Under the pieces are notes generated by a model. That model was not told the origin of the DNA and did no database searches. It saw only the letters and a program-made list of their open reading frames with translations. Source: JACSRF01 sp964504445 (GTDB taxonomy: Bacteria; Chloroflexota; Anaerolineae; Promineifilales; Promineifilaceae). Taken from it: a DNA stretch of 64,000 nt. Where the stretch lies: positions 1-64,000 of the forward strand of contig CAZDEO010000010.1 in the NCBI GenBank assembly GCA_964504445.1, read 5' to 3'. Below are positions 43,605-52,244 of this stretch, in pieces. Position numbers and translations under genes: made by a program. Numbering within the stretch: the first letter of the stretch is position 1; each line of letters starts with the position of its first letter.

Positions 43605-45584
43605 TTAAACAGGGAAAGCATAAAGTTGATGATCTGTCGATCCAATGTACATCATATCGTCAATAATAATGGGGGAGGAAATTACAGCCCCTCCTGTTTC
43701 AAATTGCCAGCGCAGTTCACCACGTTTTGCGCCCACGCAGTAGATTTTTCCGTCAGTAGAGCCAAAATAAACAGCATCGTTTAGGACGGCAGGAGATGAG
43801 GTCACCTGGCCTTTTGTATCAAAGGTCCATACCTGACGACCACTGTCCAGATCTATGGCGTAGAGGGTTCCGTCAGATGAGCCAATATAGACGGTGTAGT
43901 CATGAATACAGGGTGAGGAGATGATAGGTCGTCGCGCGCGGAAACGCCAAATAGCCCATCCCGTTCCTGCGTCTAATGCATAGACGGTGCTGTCTACCGA
44001 ACCTACCACTAACAAATCTTCAAAGACTGTCGGGGAAGAGGTTACGGCGCGCTTAGCTTGAAACTGCCACTTTGTCTTGCCTGTGGCCAGTTCAAGACAA
44101 TAAACATACCCACCTTCTGTGCCCAAAAAGACGCGTTCTTCGTCTACAAAAGGTGTAGAGCGTACGGCGCTGAAAGCGTTTTGCTTCCAGATCTCCTTGT
44201 TGGTGTTGACGTTTACGGCATATACGTTGCCATCGTCTGAACCAAAAAAAGCATGGTCGAAACGCACGACGGGGGAGGAGTATACGGGGCCGTTGGTGGC
44301 GTATCGCCAGTTCATTTTCCCATTTTGCACGTTTAGAGAATACAGGTGACTATCTGCAGATCCCACGAAGACAGCATCGTCATAGACGAAGGGGGAAGAA
44401 CCCAGCCCGTCTGCGGTGGGGTATTTCCAGAGGAATTCACCGCTGTTGGCCGCCAGTGCGTAAAGGTTATTATCGTAGGCGCTTATGAAGACCATGCCGT
44501 GGGCAACGGCCGCTTTGGAACGAATCTCGTCTTCGCATTTGAAGGACCAGGTGGGTTTTACGGTGCTAATGGCTCGGGTCTTGGCGGCTGCTGTGGAAAC
44601 GGCCGTTGTCTCTACCCCACCAGAATTACTTCTTGGCGGGCTTGCTGCCGCCAGCATATCAGCCATTTCTTGCGAAGAAAGAAGCGCCGCCTGGGCATCT
44701 GCCTTAGCCAGCGATTCTAAAGCCGCCTTCAAAGCCATAGCATTGGAGTAACGTTCTTTGGGATCGTAAGCCAGGCAGCGCATGATAATGGCTTCAAATT
44801 CAGGCGAAATGTTTGGGTTTGCGGTGCGGATTGGCCGTTCCGCAAAAGTAAATGGCGGTTCCAGACGGGGATCTTTGCGCGTTAAAAGGTGATGCATTGT
44901 TGCGCCCCAAGCATAAACGTCACCGGCAGGAGATGCCTCCCCGCGGTATTGTTCTGGTGGTGAGTATCCCTCCGTACCAATCATCGTCCCTTTATTCCCC
45001 GCCTCGAAAAGCTTGGCAATCCCAAAATCAATCAGCCGGATATTTTGAAATTGATCCAGCATTGCATTTGACGGTTTCATGTCTCGAAAGACAATTGGTT
45101 GTGGTTTTTGGCTATGTAAATAGGCCAGAGCATCGCTCAATTGCAATGCCCAACTCAATGCAGTTTCCTGGTCCAAAACTTGCTGGGTTTCTTCCAACCA
45201 GTTTTGCAAATCTTTGCCGCGAATTAATTCCAAAACCAAATAGCTGCGGTTTCCCTCGGTAAAGTAGTCGGAAACATCAGGAATTGCTGGGTGGTTAAGC
45301 ATAGCCAGCATACTGGCTTCCCGCTCGAAGGATTTAATCGTCAGTTTGCGAATTTGGGGGTCTGAGGCAGAAATGAGCATTTCTTTGATGGCACAAAGCT
45401 TAGTCGCCTGTGGGAATCGCATATCCCGTGCCTGATAAACAGAACTAAATCCTCCAGCGCCCAATGGACCAACAATTCGATAGCGATCTTGGAGCATATC
45501 GCCGGGCTGTAAACCGGAGCGGCTTCGCAATCGTGTCTGGCGATCTCTCTTACGCTTTAGTTGTCTGGTTGTTAACTGCCCCAT
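43605..45584 (-). CDS. Ser/Thr protein kinase with C-terminal PQQ-repeat propeller (659 aa)
   Basis: The kinase domain spans ~35-290: glycine loop GAGGFSSV (42-49), Lys67, catalytic Asp168 with the HRD motif as FRD (VFRDMKPSN), Asn173, Asp186-Phe-Gly and TEGYSPPEQY. A linker follows, then eight PQQ/WD-like repeats (~350-659), each ending in LYAL/VYAV/IYCV-type strands, which would form an eight-bladed propeller. No transmembrane helix is predicted between the parts, so the propeller stays in the cytoplasm, unlike membrane-bound sensor kinases. The promoter TTGATT-18-TATAAT lies 25 bp upstream. It heads the signalling cluster. Confidence 0.9.
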   Translation of the reverse strand: MGQLTTRQLKRKRDRQTRLRSRSGLQPGDMLQDRYRIVGPLGAGGFSSVYQARDMRFPQATKLCAIKEMLISASDPQIRKLTIKSFEREASMLAMLNHPAIPDVSDYFTEGNRSYLVLELIRGKDLQNWLEETQQVLDQETALSWALQLSDALAYLHSQKPQPIVFRDMKPSNAMLDQFQNIRLIDFGIAKLFEAGNKGTMIGTEGYSPPEQYRGEASPAGDVYAWGATMHHLLTRKDPRLEPPFTFAERPIRTANPNISPEFEAIIMRCLAYDPKERYSNAMALKAALESLAKADAQAALLSSQEMADMLAAASPPRSNSGGVETTAVSTAAAKTRAISTVKPTWSFKCEDEIRSKAAVAHGMVFISAYDNNLYALAANSGEFLWKYPTADGLGSSPFVYDDAVFVGSADSHLYSLNVQNGKMNWRYATNGPVYSSPVVRFDHAFFGSDDGNVYAVNVNTNKEIWKQNAFSAVRSTPFVDEERVFLGTEGGYVYCLELATGKTKWQFQAKRAVTSSPTVFEDLLVVGSVDSTVYALDAGTGWAIWRFRARRPIISSPCIHDYTVYIGSSDGTLYAIDLDSGRQVWTFDTKGQVTSSPAVLNDAVYFGSTDGKIYCVGAKRGELRWQFETGGAVISSPIIIDDMMYIGSTDHQLYAFPV

Positions 45585-45615
45585 AAAGATTTTGTCCTGT
45601 CTATCAATTCACCCA

Positions 45616-45645
45616 ATTATAAGTTCACCCAGGGATAATAATCAA
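45616..45645 (-). promoter_or_regulatory. Sigma-70-like promoter of the signalling operon
   Basis: TTGATT (45645-45640) and TATAAT (45621-45616), 18 bp apart, read on the minus strand. The -35 overlaps the end of the PIG-L gene. Transcription would begin near 45609. Confidence 0.6.
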
Positions 45646-46403
45646 GCATTAGACCAGTGCCGCCAAATACGCTCACCACCAACGGCCGTAATTTGGGCGT
45701 GAATTTGCGCTTCCAGGTCAGTACGGTTGTTAAAAAAAGATCCCACCTGGGATGTAAAGGTGCTGATGGCCATAATGCGGGCCTGCACGCCAGCCTCACT
45801 AACCGGTATCACTTCCGCCCGCCAGCCAGCCTTATCTGCGGGCACCACTAACGCCAAGGCCCCAGGCAAACGGACGTAAGGATAATCTTCGTAATAAAAC
45901 AAGTCCGCGCCAAAGCATTCTTCTGCCGCCCGCCGCACTAGTTGGTGATCAACGTGATTGCCCACAGCCAAGGGCGCAAAAATGCGTTTTCCAGAGGGCA
46001 ATGTGCGCATTTCGGCAACCAGATGCTCCATGACGGCCGTTTCCGCTCTATGCACCACCCCAAACAAATCAGCATTTGTGGTATACAAAAAATCCCCCGT
46101 TTGCCCATGTTGGCGATAAATACAGTCCAAAAAAGACCAGTGTACATAATCCGCCCCCAGCACCGCACAAGCTGCCACATCCTCCTGCCGCCGGCGCGCC
46201 ACAACCCCCGTCGCCAGCTCCCAACGTTGGTGCAGCGCCTGCGCCAAATCAGAAAACGACTCATCCGGAGGATCGCCAGACATGATCGTTACAACCAATA
46301 CCCGACCACCCGCCGTCACTAAATCATAAATCTGCCCCCCACAAGACAAAGCCACATCATCAAGATGGGGAGAAAGATAAATTGCATCATACAGCATCAT
46401 CAC
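45642..46403 (-). CDS. PIG-L (LmbE) family deacetylase (253 aa)
   Basis: This zinc-dependent N-acetylglucosaminyl deacetylase-like enzyme has the AHPDD-type motif SPHLDDVALSCGG at ~residues 10-22, a conserved RRQED helix and the second metal motif GNHVDHQL. The substrate (GlcNAc-lipid, mycothiol/bacillithiol-type precursor or other) cannot be told. GAAGGTG precedes the tandem ATGs at 46403, and the actual start may be one of three. It shares its 3' end with the signalling-operon promoter. Confidence 0.85.
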   Translation of the reverse strand: MMMLYDAIYLSPHLDDVALSCGGQIYDLVTAGGRVLVVTIMSGDPPDESFSDLAQALHQRWELATGVVARRRQEDVAACAVLGADYVHWSFLDCIYRQHGQTGDFLYTTNADLFGVVHRAETAVMEHLVAEMRTLPSGKRIFAPLAVGNHVDHQLVRRAAEECFGADLFYYEDYPYVRLPGALALVVPADKAGWRAEVIPVSEAGVQARIMAISTFTSQVGSFFNNRTDLEAQIHAQITAVGGERIWRHWSNA

Positions 46404-46473
46404 ACCTTCACTTATCTAAATACCGTTGCCATCCTCAACGAACACGCAATTCGCAAACTTGGAACCAGCCTAC

Positions 46474-46479
46474 TATAAT
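46474..46479 (+). promoter_or_regulatory. -10 box directly before moaC
   Basis: Perfect TATAAT, 9 nt before ATG 46489. No Shine-Dalgarno is present, so the mRNA is probably leaderless or nearly so. Confidence 0.45.
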
Positions 46480-46488
46480 AACATAGAC

Positions 46489-46971
46489 ATGAGAAAAGAG
46501 TTGACCCACCTAGACGAAACTGGGCAAGCAAAAATGGTTAATGTGGGCCCAAAACCACCAACCGAGCGTCTTGCCACAGCCCGTGGCCGCGTAACCATGC
46601 AGCCCGAGACGTTAACGCTAATTCTTGCCGGCAATATGAAAAAAGGAGACGTCTTTGGTATCGCCCAATTAGCCGGCCTCATGGCGGCCAAGCGCACCAG
46701 CGAGTTAATTCCTCTTTGCCATCCTCTAATGGTGCAGCACATCGAAGTAACATGCACCCCCAATACCGTCGAAAACTGTATTGACATCGAAGCATCCGTG
46801 CGCACAAACGGGAAAACAGGGGTAGAAATGGAAGCATTAACGGCCGTTTCCATCGCCGCCCTCACCATCTACGACATGGCCAAAGCCATTGATCGCAGCA
46901 TGCGTATCACCGACATACACCTCTTCGCTAAATCCGGTGGACAACATGGAGACTACCAAGCCCCAAAATAG
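46489..46971 (+). CDS. moaC: Cyclic pyranopterin monophosphate synthase MoaC (160 aa)
   Basis: This forms cyclic pyranopterin monophosphate with MoaA in molybdenum cofactor synthesis. Hallmarks are the N-terminal THLDETGQAKMVNVGPKPPTE, the catalytic-site LIPLCHPL and GVEMEALTAV, and the DMAKAID-D-like end. The size is typical. ATG 46489 is chosen since the family starts with the LTHLD segment, and an upstream 21-codon extension is not family-like. moaA is not in the window. The moaD-moaE fusion gene begins 1 bp after the stop. Confidence 0.95.
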   Translation: MRKELTHLDETGQAKMVNVGPKPPTERLATARGRVTMQPETLTLILAGNMKKGDVFGIAQLAGLMAAKRTSELIPLCHPLMVQHIEVTCTPNTVENCIDIEASVRTNGKTGVEMEALTAVSIAALTIYDMAKAIDRSMRITDIHLFAKSGGQHGDYQAPK

Positions 46972-46972
46972 C

Positions 46973-47683
46973 ATGACCTTAACCATACGCCTCTTCGCCA
47001 CCCTCAAAGAGTTGGCCCAAAACAGCCACATCCAGCTAGACACCACTTTCCCCACCACCGTGGCTCAATTACGAGACGCCATCTCCGCCAGCCACCCCCA
47101 ACTCGCCCCCGCCCTGCCCACCGCCCTCGTCGCCGTCAACAAAGCCTTTGCCGCCGAAGAAACCCCCATCCATCCTGGCGACGAAATCGCCATCTTCCCC
47201 CCCGTCAGCGGCGGCGACACCCCCTATCCTACCTACTTCGCCATCAGCGCCGATCCCCCCGATCTCAATGCCATCCACCACCACCTGCTTCAGCCCAATA
47301 TAGGCGCCATCGTCAGCTTTACCGGATCCGTGCGCGGCCAAACCCAGCGCGATGGCCTCCCTCCCACAACCCACTATCTGGAATACGAAGCCTACAGCGA
47401 AATGGCTGAAGCCAAAATGTCCCAGATTGCCCGCGAAATCTGGGAACGCTGGCCCCAGGTTAAAGGCATCGCCATCGTCCAACGCATTGGTCGGCTGAAC
47501 GTTGGCGACATCACCACCTTTGTGGCCTGCGCCGCCGGGCACCGAGATCAAGGCGTCTTCGATGCGGCCCGCTACGGCATCGACCGCCTCAAAGAGATCG
47601 TTCCTGTCTGGAAAAAAGAGGTTGGGCCAGATAAAAGCATCTGGTTAGAAGGTCACTACCATCCCACAGAAAACGACAACTAA
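46973..47683 (+). CDS. moaX: MoaD-MoaE fusion, molybdopterin synthase (236 aa)
   Basis: Both subunits of molybdopterin synthase are in one chain. Residues 1-81 are MoaD (beta-grasp, ending ...PPVSGG at 80-81). The C-terminal ~145 residues are MoaE, with the SFTGSVRG, LEYEAYSEMAE and WKKE motifs. MoaD works through a free C-terminal Gly-Gly, so cleavage after Gly81 or an unusual mechanism is needed. Mycobacterial MoaX is a known cleaved fusion. ATG 46973 lies 1 bp after moaC. An alternative ATG at 46946 has a GGTGG ribosome-binding site and would overlap moaC by 26 bp. Confidence 0.9.
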   Translation: MTLTIRLFATLKELAQNSHIQLDTTFPTTVAQLRDAISASHPQLAPALPTALVAVNKAFAAEETPIHPGDEIAIFPPVSGGDTPYPTYFAISADPPDLNAIHHHLLQPNIGAIVSFTGSVRGQTQRDGLPPTTHYLEYEAYSEMAEAKMSQIAREIWERWPQVKGIAIVQRIGRLNVGDITTFVACAAGHRDQGVFDAARYGIDRLKEIVPVWKKEVGPDKSIWLEGHYHPTENDN

Positions 47684-47803
47684 ACTGACGCGAAACCCAG
47701 GCGCCAACACCGCCCTAACTGCGCCAAAAACGCAACTTGTTCCCTTTCCCTGGTGTTTACGCAATAGGTTTAGCAAGCAAACATTAAAACTGGGAGAAGA
47801 TAC

Positions 47804-49054
47804 ATGTCAAATGCCAGCCAACAACTCCACCGCGTGGTCATCACCGGTTTTGGGCTTATCACCCCGCTAGGCAACAACGTAAACGACACCTGGCAAGCCA
47901 TTCTAGCCGGGAAATCGGGTATTGGCCCCTACACACTCATGGACAGGCGCGAACATGCCACCCCCTGCCTCTTTGAGGTAAAAAACTTTAACCCAGAAGC
48001 ATTCATGGACAAGCGCGAAGCCCGGCGCAGAGATCGCTACCAGCAATTGGCCATAGCCGCTGCCCAAGAAGCCGTGAAACAAGCCAATTTGACAATCAAC
48101 GACGATAATCGAGAACGGGTTGGCATTTACATTGGCACCGGCGTTGGGGGCATTCGCACATTGGTAGAACAAGATCACGTCGCTAATGATAAAGGATTGC
48201 GCCGTGTCAGCCCCTTTGCCATCACCATGATTATGCCCAACGGCGCAGCCGGGATGCTGGCAATTGAGTACGGTATTCAAGGCCCTTCTACGACAATTAC
48301 TACCGCCTGTGCCGCGGGTTGTGATGCCGTCGGTCACGCCTTCCGTGCCGTGCGCCGGGGAGAAATAGTCGCCGCACTGACCGGTGGATCTGAATCCATT
48401 CTGGCGAATGTTGCGGTAGCTGGCTTTGAGCGTGCACAGGCCACCACCTCGCGGGAAGAAGGAACGCCACGCCCCTTTGACAAAGAACGCGATGGGTTAG
48501 CTGTGGGTGAAGGCGCAGGAATGCTGGTTTTAGAATCTCTGGAACACGCCCAAGCACGAGGAGCAGCTATTTGGGGAGAAGTTGTGGGATATGGCCAGAC
48601 AACCGATGCATACCACATTACTGCCCCTGCCGAAGGAGGTTTGGGAGCCTCACGCGCTATGGAGCGAGCGCTGGCTGATGCGGGGCTGCAACCAACAGAC
48701 GTGGACTATATCAGTGCCCATGGGACTGGCACGGTTTTGAACGACGCCACAGAAACGGCTGCCATCAAACGCGCCCTTGGCGATCATGCCTACAAGGTAG
48801 CCATCAGTTCCACCAAATCTATGACTGGGCACATTATGGGCGCCACCGGCGCCATTGAAAGCGTGTTCTGCGCTTTAGCCATGCGTGACCACGTATTGCC
48901 CCCTACTATCAATTACAAAACTCCAGACCCGGAATGCGATCTAGATTATGTGCCGAACATAGCCCGATCCGCTAAAATTGACCTTTGCTTGAATCATGCT
49001 TTTGGCTTTGGTGGCCATAATGCCGTGTTAGCCATCCGGCGATTCTCGGGATAG
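47804..49054 (+). CDS. fabF: 3-oxoacyl-ACP synthase II (416 aa)
   Basis: This condensing enzyme of fatty acid synthesis carries Cys169 (TTACAAGCDAVG), His306 (AHGTG) and His343 (MTGHIMGATGA), the expected Cys-His-His triad. The length is standard. GGGAGAAG precedes ATG 47804. It forms an operon with rnc (5-bp gap), a conserved pairing in many bacteria. acpP is not beside it here. Confidence 0.95.
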   Translation: MSNASQQLHRVVITGFGLITPLGNNVNDTWQAILAGKSGIGPYTLMDRREHATPCLFEVKNFNPEAFMDKREARRRDRYQQLAIAAAQEAVKQANLTINDDNRERVGIYIGTGVGGIRTLVEQDHVANDKGLRRVSPFAITMIMPNGAAGMLAIEYGIQGPSTTITTACAAGCDAVGHAFRAVRRGEIVAALTGGSESILANVAVAGFERAQATTSREEGTPRPFDKERDGLAVGEGAGMLVLESLEHAQARGAAIWGEVVGYGQTTDAYHITAPAEGGLGASRAMERALADAGLQPTDVDYISAHGTGTVLNDATETAAIKRALGDHAYKVAISSTKSMTGHIMGATGAIESVFCALAMRDHVLPPTINYKTPDPECDLDYVPNIARSAKIDLCLNHAFGFGGHNAVLAIRRFSG

Positions 49055-49059
49055 AGACT

Positions 49060-49767
49060 ATGGTTGATTATGCAGTATTAGAGCGAAACCTGGGCGTGCA
49101 GTTTAGCAACTATTCATTGCTAACCCGTGCGCTGACGCATCGTTCTTACTTAAACGAAAACCCCGGCACAGTTTTAGAAGATAATGAGCGCCTGGAATTT
49201 TTAGGAGATGCCGTGCTTGATTTTGTTGTGGGCGCTTATTTGTACCATCATTTCCCCGAAATGGATGAGGGAGAACTAACGAGTCTGCGGGCCGCACTGG
49301 TGCGGGCTGAAACATTGGCTTCTTTTGCGCGAGATTTGGAAGTTGGTCGTTTTTTAAAGTTGGGCTATGGGGAAGACGAGAGTGGCGGGCGGGAACGTGT
49401 GCCTATCTTATGTGCAACCTTTGAAGCGGTGGTTGGCGCTATTTATCTGGATAAGGGGTTAGCTATAGCCCAACCTCTTATAGAAACCCTGATTAGTGCC
49501 GCTATCCCCGGCATTCTAGCTTCGGCAGCACATAAGGATGCAAAAAGCGAGTTCCAGGTGTGGGCCCAGGCGCAGTATAATATTACGCCCCATTACCTGG
49601 TAGTGCGTACGGACGGGCCAGACCACGCCAAGTTGTTTACCATTCAGGTGCAAGTGGGAGATGTGGTTTGGGGGAAAGGGGAGGGTCGTAGCAAGCAGGC
49701 CGCGGCTCAAGCTGCGGCACAGGCGGCGCTGCTTAAAGTAGAAGCTCTGGAAGCAATGGACGCGTGA
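49060..49767 (+). CDS. rnc: Ribonuclease III (235 aa)
   Basis: This double-strand RNA endonuclease processes rRNA and mRNA. The RNase III domain holds the signature NERLEFLGD at residues 42-50 and the downstream acidic DKG-type segment, and a C-terminal dsRBD spans ~165-232 (QAAAQAALLK end). Length and domain order are canonical. It is co-transcribed with fabF upstream and the rmlD-like gene 4 bp downstream. Confidence 0.95.
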   Translation: MVDYAVLERNLGVQFSNYSLLTRALTHRSYLNENPGTVLEDNERLEFLGDAVLDFVVGAYLYHHFPEMDEGELTSLRAALVRAETLASFARDLEVGRFLKLGYGEDESGGRERVPILCATFEAVVGAIYLDKGLAIAQPLIETLISAAIPGILASAAHKDAKSEFQVWAQAQYNITPHYLVVRTDGPDHAKLFTIQVQVGDVVWGKGEGRSKQAAAQAAAQAALLKVEALEAMDA

Positions 49768-49771
49768 GGGT

Positions 49772-50617
49772 ATGGCGCGCGTTTTGATCACGGGGGGGAG
49801 TAGCTATTTGGGCCAGCATTTGGTGCCGCTAGCGCAGCAAAGCCATGTGGTTTGTTACACGTTTTTTAGCCAGGATGTGCTCGATTTGCCAGGGGGCGTG
49901 CAGCTTGATGTGCGGGATGAAACGGCCGTTACCCAACTCGTCACGCAATTTCAACCCGATGCTATTATTCACACGGTTGGCTCTAATCGCGGCGCGGATA
50001 TACGTCAGGTCATTGAACGGGGTACGTATCACATCACCCAAGGTGCGGCGGCGGTGGGGGCACGATTGATCCATCTTTCGACGGATAGCATTTTTAACGG
50101 CCGTCTCGACGCCGCCCACCCACCCCCTTACGATGAATCTGCGCGGCCTTCACCCGTTAACGAATACGGCCGTGCCAAAGCCCAGGCCGAAAGTCTCGCC
50201 AGGCAACATTCTAATCACGTGATCATTCGTACTTCCCTTATCTACGGACTACAAAAAATGGATCACGGTACGGCCTGGATGGCGAAAGCCTTAAAAGCTG
50301 GGCAGCCCGTTATTCTTTTTGACAACCAGATTCGGAACCCCGTTTGGGTTCAAACACTCAGCCAGGCTTGCCTGGAACTCATCGCCCATGGCTATGTAGG
50401 AATAGTAAACGTAGCCGGGCAGCAAACACTCAGCCGCGCCGCATTTAGCTTAAAAATGTTAAATTACTGGGCCATTCATCCACGTACATCGCTCTCCATA
50501 GGCCCATCACAACATGATCAGTGGCCTCTCGACTGCCGTCTTAACCTGCAGCTAGCTAACCAAATATTACGAACCCCCCTTCTCGGTGTAGACGCCGTGC
50601 TAAATGAGCGTTACTGA
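49772..50617 (+). CDS. dTDP-4-dehydrorhamnose reductase-like SDR protein (281 aa)
   Basis: An extended short-chain dehydrogenase with Gly-rich GGSSYLGQH at the N-terminus (~8-16), STDSIF and YGRAKAQAE (Tyr-x3-Lys pair). It is closest to RmlD/NAD-dependent epimerases, which reduce dTDP-4-keto-rhamnose for cell-surface polysaccharides. The substrate is not proven, as no rmlA-C is in the window. It overlaps no gene but begins 4 bp after rnc. Confidence 0.8.
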   Translation: MARVLITGGSSYLGQHLVPLAQQSHVVCYTFFSQDVLDLPGGVQLDVRDETAVTQLVTQFQPDAIIHTVGSNRGADIRQVIERGTYHITQGAAAVGARLIHLSTDSIFNGRLDAAHPPPYDESARPSPVNEYGRAKAQAESLARQHSNHVIIRTSLIYGLQKMDHGTAWMAKALKAGQPVILFDNQIRNPVWVQTLSQACLELIAHGYVGIVNVAGQQTLSRAAFSLKMLNYWAIHPRTSLSIGPSQHDQWPLDCRLNLQLANQILRTPLLGVDAVLNERY

Positions 50618-50702
50618 CACGTTTATGCCTCTCTAACATCTAAATGTAATAGTGTTTTATAAACCACACCCTTAATGGGCATCATTCACCATTCCGCGGC
50701 TC

Positions 50703-50731
50703 TTGACTTTTAAGTGATGACTATGTTAGAC
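50703..50731 (+). promoter_or_regulatory. Candidate promoter of the sigma-factor gene
   Basis: TTGACT (50703-50708), 17 bp, TTAGAC (50726-50731). The -10 is weak. Confidence 0.35.
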
Positions 50732-50821
50732 TGCACGATTGTTTCGGGAAGAAGGAAAGTTGCTTGGTGAGAGCCGCTACCCAAACAAAAACAATTAGAA
50801 GAGGACGAAAGGTAACAATAC

Positions 50822-52045
50822 ATGAGCGATTTAACTAACCCATTTGACGAAATGGAAGTTATTAACGCACTGATCAATGACGGCATGGAACAAGGATATA
50901 TCACTTACGACCAAATCCTTGAAGTTCTCCCCGATATCGAAGACAACCTTAATTTGTTGGAAGCCCTTTTAGAAGAGGCGCAAAATGCTGGTATTTCCGT
51001 TTACGAAAGTGAAGAAGACGAAGAGCTTCTGCAAATTCGTACAGGGGATGCCACGGATGATGAGCTAGAAGATGCTGACGCGGCCTTTGAACAAGAAAAC
51101 CACGCCGCGCCCCTGTTCGACTTAAGTAATGTCCCCATTGATGATTCGGTGGGGCTTTATTTCCGTGAAATGGGCCAACAGCAACTGCTTACAGCCGAAG
51201 AAGAAGTTACCCTCGCCATGGAAATTGAGGCTGGTCGTGAAGCTGTGCAGCGGCTGGAAAATGAACGGGAGTCTTTGGATGATGCCGCCAAAGATAGTTT
51301 AATTAATGTTCTAGAAATTGGCGAGGCGGCGCGCGCGCACCTCATTCGAGCGAATACCCGTTTGGTTGTTAGCATCGCCAAGAAGTATCGCGGTCGGGGA
51401 CTGCAATTCCTGGATCTGATTCAGGAAGGCAATGTGGGGCTAATGAAAGCGGTGGAAAAATATGATTATCGCCGTGGCAATCGGTTTAGCACCTACGCCA
51501 CTTGGTGGATTCGCCAAGCTGTAACCCGTGCCTTGGCCAATCACGGCCGTACCATTCGTATTCCGGCCCATTTGGGAGGACGGATCAGCAAGCTGTACCA
51601 GGTGGCACAAGAGCTAGAACAAGAATACGGCCGTCAACCCACCGCAGAAGAAATTGCTGAATGTATGGAACTACCTGCTGAGCGGGTCCGCTGGATGTTA
51701 CGCACCAGTCGCCAGCCCGTACATCTAGAACGGCCTGTGGGGGATGAGTCCGACGCCGAACTGGGCGATTTCATTGAAGATATCGAAGCGCCGCCGCCCG
51801 CAGAATCCGTCGCCCAAAAAATGCTCACCGAAGAAATTGGCGATATTTTAGATCAGCTAACCCCTCGAGAAGCGCGGATCTTGCGGTTGCGTTATGGGCT
51901 GCAAGATGGCGAGTCGCGAACCTTGAAAGAAGTCGGTGAGATGTTTGGCCTTTCCCGCGAGCGCATTCGCCAATTAGAAAAAGAAGCGCTGCGCAAGCTG
52001 CGGCACCCCAACTTTGCCGGACATTTACGGCAATACCTTAACTAA
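50822..52045 (+). CDS. rpoD: Primary RNA polymerase sigma factor, sigma-70 (407 aa)
   Basis: This housekeeping sigma factor has a region 1.1-like acidic N-terminus (~1-90), region 1.2 (VGLYFREMGQ), regions 2.1-2.4 (RFSTYATWWIRQAVTRALAN), region 3 (PTAEEIAECM) and region 4.2 with the -35-binding helix-turn-helix (LSRERIRQLEKEALRKLR). The length is short but complete, lacking the large non-conserved insert. A strong terminator follows at 52053. Confidence 0.95.
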   Translation: MSDLTNPFDEMEVINALINDGMEQGYITYDQILEVLPDIEDNLNLLEALLEEAQNAGISVYESEEDEELLQIRTGDATDDELEDADAAFEQENHAAPLFDLSNVPIDDSVGLYFREMGQQQLLTAEEEVTLAMEIEAGREAVQRLENERESLDDAAKDSLINVLEIGEAARAHLIRANTRLVVSIAKKYRGRGLQFLDLIQEGNVGLMKAVEKYDYRRGNRFSTYATWWIRQAVTRALANHGRTIRIPAHLGGRISKLYQVAQELEQEYGRQPTAEEIAECMELPAERVRWMLRTSRQPVHLERPVGDESDAELGDFIEDIEAPPPAESVAQKMLTEEIGDILDQLTPREARILRLRYGLQDGESRTLKEVGEMFGLSRERIRQLEKEALRKLRHPNFAGHLRQYLN

Positions 52046-52052
52046 TAACCCC

Positions 52053-52083
52053 AACCCCCTCCACCGCGAGGGGGTTGCTTTTT
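52053..52083 (+). terminator. Rho-independent terminator of rpoD
   Basis: AACCCCCTC (52053-52061) pairs with GAGGGGGTT (52068-52076), with a 6-nt loop, then GCTTTTT, 7 bp after the stop codon. Confidence 0.92.
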
Positions 52084-52244
52084 CAGGCAGATTCACGAAA
52101 CCTTCACTTGCGTTTCACAAGCCATTTATAGACATTCCTCGCCAGATCAAGTTAACTTATTCACAAGGTCTTCTACTGCCCCTTACGGGATGTTTGCATA
52201 TTTTCCAAGACCGTTAAACAAGGATGTACCCAAGGAAGTATCCT

